From Crossaster papposus (lineage: Eukaryota; Echinodermata; Asteroidea; Velatida; Solasteridae), in assembly GCA_037893245.1 (NCBI GenBank), contig JBAIAA010000101.1, positions 620,001 through 684,000 on the forward strand: 64,000 nt of DNA. The letters are read 5' to 3'. A program made the position numbers and the translations under genes. Position 1 is the first letter of the stretch, and each line of letters begins with the position of its first letter. The notes below the pieces were generated by a model that did not search any database, had not been told where the DNA came from, and saw only the letters and a list, made by a program, of their open reading frames with translations. Of this stretch, positions 13,501 to 23,752 are shown piece after piece.

Positions 13501-16500
13501 AACCTTACCTATAGAGACACTCCAACCTTACCTATAGAGACACTCCAACCTTACCTATAGAGACACTCCAACCTTACCTATAGAGACACTCCAACCTTAC
13601 CTATAGAGACACTCCAACCTTACCTATAGAGACACTCCAACCTTACCTATAGAGACACTCCAACCTTACCTATAGAGACACTCCAACCTTACCTATAGAG
13701 ACACTCCAACCTTACCTATAGAGACACTCCAACCTTACCTATAGAGACACTCCAACCTTACCTATAGAGACACTCCAACCTTACCTATAGAGACACTCCA
13801 ACCTTACCTATAGAGACACTCCAACCTTACCCCAGATAGAGACACTCCAACCTTACCCCAGATAGAGACACTCCAACCTTACCCCAGATAGAGACACTCC
13901 AACCTTACCTATAGAGACACCTCAACCTTACCTATAGCGACACTCCAACCTTACCCATAGCGACACTCCAACCTTACCCATAGAGACACTCCAACCTTAC
14001 CCATAGAGACACTCCAACCGTACCTATAGAGACACTCCAACCTTACCTAGAGGCACTCCAACCTTACCTAGAGGCACTCCAACCTTACCTATAGAGACAC
14101 TCCAACCTTACCTATAGAGACACTCCAACCTTACCTATAGAGACACTCCAACCTTACCTAGAGGCACTCCAACCTTACCTAGAGGCACTCCAACCTTACC
14201 CATAGAGACACTCCAACCTTACCTATAGAGACACTCCAACCTTACCTATAGAGACACTCCAACCTTACCTATAGAGACACTCCAACCTTACCTATAGAGA
14301 CACTCCAACCTTACCTATAGAGACACTCCAACCTTACCTATAGAGACACTCCAACCTTACCTATAGAGACACTCCAACCTTACCTATAGAGACACTCCAA
14401 CCTTACCTATAGAGACACTCCAACCTTACCTATAGAGACACTCCAACCTTACCTATAGAGACACTCCAACCTTACCTATAGAGACACTCCAACCTTACCT
14501 ATAGAGACACTCCAACCTTACCCCAGATAGAGACACTCCAACCTTACCTATATAGACACTCCAACCTTACCTATAGAGACACCTCAACCTTACCTATAGC
14601 GACACTCCAACCTTACCCATAGAGGCACTCCAACCTTACCCATAGAGACACTCCAACCGTACCTATAGAGACACTCCAACCTTACCTAGAGGCACTCCAA
14701 CCTTACCTATAGAGACACTCCAACCTTACCTATAGAGACACTCCAACCTTACCTATAGAGACACTCCAACCTTACCTAGAGGCACTCCAACCTTACCTAG
14801 AGGCACTCCAACCTTACCTATAGAGACACTCCAACCTTACCTATAGAGACACTCCAACCTTACCTATAGAGACACTCCAACCTTACCTAGAGGCACTCCA
14901 ACCTTACCTATAGAGACACTCCAACCTTACCTATAGAGGCACTCAAACATTACCTAGAGGTATTCCAGATGCATCCGATATTCCTATGATTTCATCCTGA
15001 TATGGCTGGGGTAGGGTGTAGGCTAGAAGACCCTGTAGAACATAAAACATCAATAATAACATAATCTTATCAATTGTGTTACCCCCCAAAAAAAGTCACC
15101 AAGATTTATCAGAAAAGTATAATTATTCAGATCAGATACAGGGCTTTCAAAAGACAAAATGTACATCGTTTTTAATTTAAATTAAAAAAAGCTCCAAATA
15201 TTTAACCTTATAGTGCCTTTATAGGCATACAGCATTGCACACAAAGCATTAGGATTAAGCTGCATGCTAAGCAGTAAATAGCACTTGGCAACTTTTAGGT
15301 GCTTTCAGCTGAGAGTCATGACCACACATTGCATGGCATTGTTGCTTTTACATCGCTAAGTACATTTTATGTAGCTAAGTACATTCTAAGCAAAGAAGCC
15401 TCCTTTTTGTAATCTTATGTATGTTTAAGATGTCTGCGGGGATTGTGTTAGGATGTCAAGATGTGTTTAAACTTACCAAGAGCTCATCCAGTTCATTGAT
15501 AATTTTCGTTGGGTTCTTGAAGAAGGAACCCACCAGATTGATGATGTCATCAATCATAGCTTTCAGCTGAAAATTAACAAACAAATGATTTAGTCAAATG
15601 TATGTTGTCTAAACCTCTATTGGCGCTAATTTCACACAAACTGGGATCTAATGAGGACATTTTTTATCTTCCAAGCCATTTTCCACTTCTGCAAAATCTC
15701 TGTTTAAACTAGAGATTCAATCTTTTTGTGAGCACTTAGACCTAACCACAATATGAAAGCATAAAGAATTGATCATTATTTATCTGTTTTTACTCTTTGC
15801 TGACTGATTACCAGTACATCACTATCTGATACCTCATTGCTCTTGTTCTTTACGAGCGGTGCCCATCTGTCCTTTGGGTTCAGGTCAAGGTTCAAGACAA
15901 AGGTCGACACTTTGGGGTCATTGGGCGGATATGGCACATTGGTTCTGCAGTTTCTATCGGTGTACTGTAAGAAGAAAAGACAGCATTTGTTTTCAACCAG
16001 CGTCGGGCAGTTTATTCCTACGTTATTATAGTTTTCGGCGATCGCAAATTTTGTTTTATAAAATTTTTTTGGGATAATTACAGGATAACTAGCGCAATCA
16101 TTTTGCTGGATGCCTAGAATCATTATTTACTTTCAAATAAGTAAGATATTCCTTAATGATTCTGTAGTATTTTTGATACTGCCAATGGTGTATCCTACCT
16201 TTAACGCACAAATAAACATGGGATGGGCAAACATGGATTTATAGTCATCATCAGCTTTTGCTCTAGCCAAAAACTGTGAGGATCTGTTGATAAACATTCA
16301 TGGGTAATGTACAGGGGGCCAATTTCACGGAGCTGCTAAGCACACAAATTTGCTTAGCACATAAAAGTCTTGCTCATTAAAAACAAGTTATCAGCAAACA
16401 TTTTACGTGTTTTTCATGCTAAGCAAAAAAACAGCCGATTATCAATCAAAAACAATAAAGATCACGTCAAAATTTGGGTTGTAACCTTGTTTTTACCAAG

Positions 16501-16923
16501 GACACATTTTCATGCCAAGCCAATTTTTGTGCTTAGCAGCTCCGTGAAATTGGCCCCTGTACAGGTCAATAGGAAAGAAATTGAAAACAAACATGCAGCG
16601 GATTGCTGGTGCGTACTGTTTAGGCAAGTAAACTAATCTAGCTACTTTTCTTTTTCTTTGCTTTTTCTATAAACTACATTTGACAGCTTGGCCGTTTTCC
16701 AAACCACAACTTCGTCTCCATCTTGGCTTCCTTTATGCAGTGATGGAGCCACAACAGACCGTCACGCGTCAGGCTGGGTTTGGAAAACGGCCAAGCTTGG
16801 TTCATCATTTCAACATTGATTTATAATAGTACGGAAACTTACAGGATAAGCATCTTGGCAGAGCGAAGGAACTATTACAAAAACTGCCAGGACACCTAGC
16901 GATACCAATATTCTTGCCAGCAT
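7508..16923 (-). CDS. ASAH1: Acid ceramidase (N-acylsphingosine amidohydrolase 1), complete, 12 coding exons
   Basis: Lysosomal amidase that hydrolyses ceramide to sphingosine and fatty acid. Coding exons (minus): 16923..16843, 15964..15833, 15566..15477, 15032..14954, 12920..12846, 12609..12564, 11639..11495, 10632..10496, 10023..9892, 9325..9202, 8431..8375, 7597..7508. All have GT/AG borders and compatible phases and sum to 1188 nt, 395 aa plus stop, the length of human ASAH1. Residues 1-22 form a signal peptide ([16 protein letters not shown], then PSLC). The autocleavage nucleophile is C143 in [15 protein letters not shown]159 and D162 lie in HARNLDFG, E225 in [14 protein letters not shown]320 in VETNYD and R333 in FFDDRRTPA, all at human numbering. 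The C-terminus has the ASAH1-type CPQPCYPW ending, which the sister enzyme NAAA lacks. Intron 4 holds a splice-site minisatellite and intron 1 several MITEs. An E-box CACGTG lies at 17116..17121, about 190 bp before the start. The 5' and 3' UTRs were not resolved. Confidence 0.96.
7735..7848. repeat. Inverted-repeat fragment of dispersed family J
   Basis: GCGGTAACACCACTTTTTAG and its approximate inverse ACCGTGGTGTTACTGCAAAC flank GAACCACACATCTCACTAAA. In ASAH1 intron 11. Related pieces at 32708..32820, 32905..33030 and 41100..41235 add CTCAACGTTTCGGAAAGTAT. Confidence 0.65.
8070..8337 (+). mobile_element. MITE family B in ASAH1 intron 11
   Basis: Termini AACAGTTCGCGCC and GGCGCAAACTGGTTAA. 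The inside carries about 30-bp subrepeats (GAGCAAGGTCGGAAATGTCT) in three copies. Confidence 0.85.
9471..9657. mobile_element. Short inverted-repeat element in ASAH1 intron 9
   Basis: Ends CTGTTCGCACTGGACTT and AAGTCCAGTGCGAACAG, with inner GGGAAAAGT repeats. A C/T-rich tract follows at about 9661..9760. Confidence 0.75.
10073..10444 (-). mobile_element. MITE family A, near full length, in ASAH1 intron 8
   Basis: TTAA-flanked element of about 370 bp with terminal inverted repeats AGGTAGGATACACCATT and central palindromic GCCGGACGACGATCGC. No coding capacity. It lies between exons 9 and 8. Confidence 0.88.
10678..10951 (-). mobile_element. MITE family B in ASAH1 intron 7
   Basis: Ends in CCGGCGCGAACTGGTTAA on the right. 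The left terminus is degenerate (TTAACCGGGGTTATTTTCAC), with an internal duplication of CACCGAGCCGAGGCGTGGGA. Confidence 0.82.
13199..14950 (-). repeat. Splice-donor minisatellite in ASAH1 intron 4
   Basis: About 75-80 tandem units of 21-23 bp. On the gene's strand each unit reads roughly GTAAGGTTGGAGTGTCTC followed by TATAG or TAG. The array starts immediately after the true exon 4 donor (exon end CCTCTAG, donor GTAATG at 14953..14952). Exon 4's last 13 nt plus the first intron bases form the first, most diverged unit. Each unit therefore recreates an AG|GTAAGG sequence. Variants include CCAGATAG insertions and 21-nt units lacking the TA. Confidence 0.93.
15979..16204 (-). mobile_element. 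MITE family A, truncated, in ASAH1 intron 1
   Basis: It keeps the left part of the element (CCAGCGTCGGGCAG to GGTGTATCCTACCTTTAA). Its broken end lies 14 bp upstream of the exon 2 acceptor, so it may contribute to the pyrimidine tract or branch region. Confidence 0.8.
16316..16557. mobile_element. MITE family C, copy 2, ASAH1 intron 1
   Basis: Same ends as the copy at 1621 (GGGCCAATTTCACGGAG / CTCCGTGAAATTGGCCC). Confidence 0.87.
16685..16799. mobile_element. MITE family K, copy in intron 1 of ASAH1
   Basis: Ends AGCTTGGCCGTTTTCCAAAC and GTTTGGAAAACGGCCAAGCT are inverted, about 115 bp, about 43 bp from the exon 1 donor. Confidence 0.85.
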
Positions 16924-17115
16924 ATTCACTTTATCCCTTTTCACTTGTTTTTTGATAATTTGTTATCGTTATTTCGAATGCCACACACTTCAACACACCG
17001 TCGTGTCGACTGCAAAGCCTAGTCTGGATCCGGCGAATGCGCGTTCTAATTCTGCTAAAAAAAGGGTCAGTTTCTAGATCAACTCACATGACATAACAAA
17101 CTCGCATGACAACAC

Positions 17116-17121
17116 CACGTG
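17116..17121. promoter_or_regulatory. E-box CACGTG upstream of acid ceramidase
   Basis: A CACGTG hexamer (context CACCACGTGAG) lies about 190 bp upstream of the ASAH1 start codon, just before the big CRE/E-box array begins. In vertebrates TFEB/TFE3 bind such sites (CLEAR elements) at lysosomal genes. That it works here is inference. Confidence 0.35.
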
Positions 17122-18462
17122 AGTTCAGGGTAGTAGACTTGTACACAAGTCGATTTGTTAAAAACAATTTACAAAATAACTAGACATGTGTTTGTGGACA
17201 AACACAGAGCTGTTTCGGATGTCTCAGATGACTTTCATTATGTGTGTGCCAAGTCTGAAATCGATTGGATTTGCCAATTTTCCAAAGATATACAAGTTGA
17301 AAAATACGTGTACAAATCCTATGGGAAAAACTGCACCTTTAAATTGACGTCACATGACACCCGATGATGTCATCATGGTGTCATCTTAATTTACGTCTAT
17401 AACACATTCTGGAATACTTGCATACCAAGTTTGGCCCCAATCAGACATGTACTTCCAGAGATAGAGGGTCCTAAAATATGCCCCTTTAATGTGACGTCAC
17501 ATGACCCACGATGGCGTCATCCTGACGATTTTCCCCTTGGCCCTCCTGGGTTTGATGGTCGAGGTGTGTGCTAAGTCTGAAGTCGATCGGATTCACCAAA
17601 TTGTCAAATTCAATAGTCTGAAGAAAAACGTGTACAAAACCTATGGAGAAAATTGAACATTTAATGTGACGTCACATGACACCCGATGAAGTCATAATTA
17701 CGTCATCTTAATGTTCGTCTATAACACATCCTCGAATACTTGCAAACCAAGTTTGACCCCAACCGGACTTGTACTTTCAGAGTTAGAGGGTCTTAAAAAC
17801 TACACCTTAAATGTGACGTCACATGGCCCACAATGACGTCATTGTGATGATTTTTTTCTTGGCCCTCCTGGGGATGGTGGTCGAGGTGTGTGCTAAGTCT
17901 CAAGTCGATCGGATTTACAGAAGTGTCAAATTCAATATTCTGAAGAAAAACGTGTACAAACCTTATGGGGAAAAAAATTGCACCTTTAACGTCACGTCAC
18001 GTGACCTTGAAAGACGCAATCGTGCCGAATTTCTTTCAGGGACATCTGGGAGTGGGGTTCTAAGTGTATGCCAAGTTTCAAGTCGATCGGATATACAGAA
18101 GTGTCAAATTCAATATTCTGAAGAAAAACGTGTACAAACCCTATGGGACAAAATTGCACCTTTAACGTGACGTCACGTGACCATGAATGACGGAATCACG
18201 ACGAATTTCTTCTAGGACCGTCCTTGGGTGGTTGTCTAAATGTATGCCAAGTCTCAGGTCGATCGGATTTACCAAAGTGTCAAAGTGTATTGGCAGAAAA
18301 AACGTGTACAAATCCTATGGGGAAAATGACAAAAAAAACCAAAAAAAACTAGACATGTGTTTGTGGACAAACACAGAGCTGTTTCGAGTGTCTTACATTA
18401 TTTTCAATATGTGTGTGTGGTGGTCTATGTGTGTGCAAAGTCTCAAGTCGATTAAATTTACC

Positions 18463-20553
18463 AAAGTGCCAAAGTCAATAGTCTGAAGAAAAACGTGTAC
18501 AAAACCTATGGGGAAAATTTCAACTTTGACGCGAAGTCACGTGACCTTGAATGACGTAATCGCGACGAATTTCTTCTAGGACCGTCTTTGGGTGGTTGTC
18601 TAAATGCATACCAAGTCTCAAGTCGATCGGATTTATCAAAGTGTCAAAGTGTATTGGCTGAAAAAACGTGTACAAATCCTATGGGAAAAAGTCTGAAAGT
18701 GACAAAAATGACAAAAACATTCATCTAAAACTATAACAAATACACCTTTAATGTGACATCTCATTACACCCGATGACATAATCATGACGTGACCCCAATT
18801 AATACCTATAACACATCCCGAAATACTTGCGTATCAATGTTGACCCAAATCGGACTTGTACTTTTAGAGATAGATGGTCTTGAAAACTCACCTTTAATGT
18901 GACGTCACATGACACCCGATGTCGTTATCATTACGTCAGCTCAATGTATACCTATAACACATCCCGGAATACGTGCATACCAAGTTTGACCCCAATCGGA
19001 CCTGTACTTCTAGAGATAGAGGGTCTTAACAACTACACCTTTAAGGTGACGCCACATTACACCCGATGACGTCATCATGCCATCACCTCCATTTATATTT
19101 ATAGCACATCCCGGAATACCTGTAAACCAAGTTTGAGCACAATCGGACCTGTACTTCCAGAGATAGAGGGTCCAAAAAATGCACCTTTAATGTGACGTCA
19201 CATGACCCACGAAGACGTCATCATGACGATTTTTATCTTGGCCCTCCTGGGGATGGCGATCGAAGTGTGTGCTAAGTCGGAAGTCGATCGGATTTACCAA
19301 AGTGTCAAAGTCAATAGTCTGAAGAAAAACGTGTACAAAACCTATGGGGAAAAAACTGCACCTTTAACGTGATGTCACGTGACCACGAATGACGTAATCG
19401 TGACGAATTTATTCTAGAATCATCCGTGGGTAGTATGCTAAGAGTAGCTAGCCAAGTCTGAAGTCGATCGGATTTACCAAAGTGCCAAATATATATCGGG
19501 TGAAAAAACGTGTACAAATCTTATGGGGAAAACTACACCTTTAATGTGACGTCACACGACGTCGTTATGACGTCATTATGACGTCACCTTAATTTTCGTA
19601 TATAACACATCCCGGAATACCTGTATACCAAGTTTGACACTAATCGGACTTGTACTTCCAGAGATAGAGGGTCCTAAAAACTGACCTTTAATGTGACGTC
19701 ACATGACCCCCGATGACGTCATCATGGCGATTTTCATATTGGCCCTTCTGAGGATGGTGGTTGAGGTGTGCGCTAACTTTTAGGTCAATCGGATTTACTA
19801 AAGTGTCGAAGTCAATAGTCTTGATGAAAACGTGTACAAAACCTAAGGGGGAAAACTGAACCTTTAACGTGACGTCACGTGACCATGAATGACGTAATCG
19901 TGACGAATTTCTTCTAGAATCATCCGTGGGTAGTATGCTAAGAGTAGCTAGCCAAGTCTGAAGTCGATCGGATTTACCAAAGTGCCAAATATATATCGGG
20001 TGAAAAAACGTGTACAAATCGTATGGGGAAAACTACACCTTTAATGTGACGTCACATGACGTCGTTATGACGTCATTACGACGTCACCTTAATTTTCGTA
20101 TATAACACATCCCGGAATACCTGTATACCAAGTTTGACACTAATCGGACTTGTACTTCCAGAGTTAGAGGCTCCTAAAAACTGAACCTTTAATGTGACGT
20201 CACATGACCCCCGATGACGTCATCATGGCGATTTTCATATTGGCCCTTCTGAGGATGGTGGTTGAGGTGTGTGCTAACTTTTAGGTCAATCGGATTTACT
20301 AAAGTGTCAAAGTCAATAGTCTGGATGAAAACGTGTACAAAACCTATGGGGAAAAATTGCACCTTTAACGTGACGTCACGTGACCATGAATGACGTAATC
20401 GCGACGAATTTCTTCTAGGACCGTCCTTGCGTGGTTGTCTAAATGTATGCCAAGTCTAAAGTCGATCGGATCTACCAAAGTGTCAAAGTGTATTGGCTGA
20501 ACGAAACGTGTACAAATCCTATGAGAAAAAGTCTGAAAGTGGAAAAAAAAACA
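18463..20553. repeat. Segmental tandem duplication, copy 1
   Basis: This block matches the block 20598..22690 almost base for base at an offset of 2135-2136 bp. The one-base shift comes from an extra A in the run near 21310. Two reverse-strand frames of 68 and 109 codons are identical between the copies. It lies inside the CRE/E-box array and is far more similar than other modules are to each other. Confidence 0.88.
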
Positions 20554-20597
20554 AAAAAACTAAAGGTATGCCAAGTTTCAAGTCGATCGGATTTACC

Positions 20598-22690
20598 AAA
20601 GTGCCAAAGTCAATAGTCTGAAGAAAAACGTGTACAAAACCTATGGGGAAAATTTCAACTTTGACGCGAAGTCACGTGACCTTGAATGACGTAATCGCGA
20701 CGAATTTCTTCTAGGACCGTCTTTGGGTGGTTGTCTAAATGCATACCAAGTCTCAAGTCGATCGGATTTATCAAAGTGTCAAAGTGTATTGGCTGAAAAA
20801 ACGTGTACAAATCCTATGGGAAAAAGTCTGAAAGTGACAAAAATGACAAAAACATTCATCTAAAACTATAACAAATACACCTTTAATGTGACATCTCATT
20901 ACACCCGATGACATAATCATGACGTGACCCCAATTAATACCTATAACACATCCCGAAATACTTGCGTATCAATGTTGACCCAAATCGGACTTGTACTTTC
21001 AGAGATAGATGGTCTTGAAAACTCACCTTTAATGTGACGTCACATGACACCCGATGTCGTTATCATTACGTCAGCTCAATGTATACCTATAACACATCCC
21101 GGAATACGTGCATACCAAGTTTGACCCCAATCGGACCTGTACTTCTAGAGATAGAGGGTCTTAACAACTACACCTTTAAGGTGACGCCACATTACACCCG
21201 ATGACGTCATCATGCCATCACCTCCATTTATATTTATAGCACATCCCGGAATACCTGTAAACCAAGTTTGAGCACAATCGGACCTGTACTTCCAGAGATA
21301 GAGGGTCCAAAAAAATGCACCTTTAATGTGACGTCACATGACCCACGAAGACGTCATAATGACGATTTTTATCTTGGCCCTCCTGGGGATGGCGATCGAA
21401 GTGTGTGCTAAGTCGGAAGTCGATCGGATTTACCAAAGTGTCAAAGTCAATAGTCTGAAGAAAAACGTGTACAAAACCTATGGGGAAAAAACTGCACCTT
21501 TAACGTGATGTCACGTGACCACGAATGACGTAATCGTGACGAATTTATTCTAGAATCATCCGTGGGTAGTATGCTAAGAGTAGCTAGCCAGGTCTGAAGT
21601 CGATCGGATTTACCAAAGTGCCAAATATATATCGGGTGAAAAAACGTGTACAAATCTTATGGGGAAAACTACACCTTTAATGTGACGTCACACGACGTCG
21701 TTATGACGTCATTACGACGTCACCTTAATTTTCGTATATAACACATCCCGGAATACCTGTATACCAAGTTTGACACTAATCGGACTTGTACTTCCAGAGA
21801 TAGAGGGTCCTAAAAACTGACCTTTAATGTGACGTCACATGACCCCCGATGACGTCATCATGGCGATTTTCATATTGGCCCTTCTGAGGATGGTGGTTGA
21901 GGTGTGCGCTAACTTTTAGGTCAATCGGATTTACTAAAGTGTCGAAGTCAATAGTCTTGATGAAAACGTGTACAAAACCTAAGGGGGAAAACTGAACCTT
22001 TAACGTGACGTCACGTGACCATGAATGACGTAATCGTGACGAATTTCTTCTAGAATCATCCGTGGGTAGTATGCTAAGAGTAGCTAGCCAAGTCTGAAGT
22101 CGATCGGATTTACCAAAGTGCCAAATATATATCGGGTGAAAAAACGTGTACAAATCGTATGGGGAAAACTACACCTTTAATGTGACGTCACATGACGTCG
22201 TTATGACGTCATTACGACGTCACCTTAATTTTCGTATATAACACATCCCGGAATACCTGTATACCAAGTTTGACACTAATCGGACTTGTACTTCCAGAGT
22301 TAGAGGCTCCTAAAAACTGAACCTTTAATGTGACGTCACATGACCCCCGATGACGTCATCATGGCGATTTTCATATTGGCCCTTCTGAGGATGGTGGTTG
22401 AGGTGTGTGCTAACTTTTAGGTCAATCGGATTTACTAAAGTGTCAAAGTCAATAGTCTGGATGAAAACGTGTACAAAACCTATGGGGAAAAATTGCACCT
22501 TTAACGTGACGTCACGTGACCATGAATGACGTAATCGCGACGAATTTCTTCTAGGACCGTCCTTGTGTGGTTGTCTAAATGTATGCCAAGTCTAAAGTCG
22601 ATCGGATCTACCAAAGTGTCAAAGTGTATTGGCTGAACGAAACGTGTACAAATCCTATGAGAAAAAGTCTGAAAGTGGAAAAAAAAAAAA
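20598..22690. repeat. Segmental tandem duplication, copy 2
   Basis: Second copy of the 2.1 kb block. The junction at 20554..20597 contains an A-rich run followed directly by a truncated module, lacking the usual head sequence, which marks the duplication breakpoint. Confidence 0.88.
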
Positions 22691-23716
22691 AACTAGACAT
22701 GTGTTTGTGGACAAACACAGAGCTGTTTCGGGTGTCTAACATTACTTTCTATATGTGTATCTGATGATGGTCTATGTCTGTGCCAAGTCTGACGTCGATG
22801 GATTTACACAATTGCCAAAGATATATTAGTTGGAAAAATACGTGTACAAATCCTATGGGAAAAACTGCACCTTTAATGTGACGTCACATGACACCCGATG
22901 ATGTCATCATGATGTCATCTTAATTTTCGTCTATAACACATTCTGGAATACTTGCATACCAAGTTTGGCCCCAATCAGACATGTACTTCCAGAGATAGAA
23001 GGTCCTAAAAGCTGCCCCTTTAATGTGACGTCACATGACCCACGATGACGTTATTCTGACGATTTTCCCCTTGGCCCTCCTGGGTATGGTGGTCGAGGTG
23101 TGTGCTAAGTCTGAAGTCGATCGGATTTACCAAATTGTCAAATTCAATAGTCTGAAGAAAAACGTGTACAAAACATATGGAGAAAATTGAACCTTTAATG
23201 TGACGTCACATGACCCCCGATGACGTCATCATGACGATTTTCTCCTTGGCCCTCCTGGAGATGGTGGTCGAGGTGTGTGCTAAGTATCAAGTCGATCAAA
23301 TTTACGAAAGTGTCAAAGTAAATAGTTTGAAGAAAAACGTGTACAAACCCTATGGGGAAAGAAATTGCACCTTTAACGTCACGTCACGTGACCTTGAATG
23401 ACGCAATCGTGCCGAATTTTTTCAATGGCCATCTGTGGGTGGTGTTCTAAGTGTATGCTAAGTCTTAAGTCGAACGGATTCATTAAAGTGTCAAAGTCAA
23501 TAGTTTGAAGAAAAACGTGTACAAAACCTATGGGGAAAATTGTACCTTTAACATGACGTCACGTGACCTTGAATGACGGAATCGCGACGAATTTCTTCTA
23601 GGACTGTCCTTGGGTGGTTGTCTAAGTGTATGCCAAGTTTCAGGTCGATCGGATTTACCAAAGTGTCAAAGTGTATTGGCAGAAAAAACGTGTACAAATC
23701 CTATGGGAAAAAGTGA

Positions 23717-23752
<36 letters not shown>

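Noticed and set aside
13199..14950. CRISPR-like or gene-coding tandem repeat.
   Set aside because: Units are contiguous 21-23 bp with no spacers; the genome is eukaryotic and the array derives from an exon-intron border.
7508..16923. N-acylethanolamine-hydrolysing acid amidase (NAAA) as the identity of the amidase.
   Set aside because: The exact 395-residue length, active-site numbering, and CPxPC C-terminus fit ASAH1; NAAA is shorter and lacks that tail.
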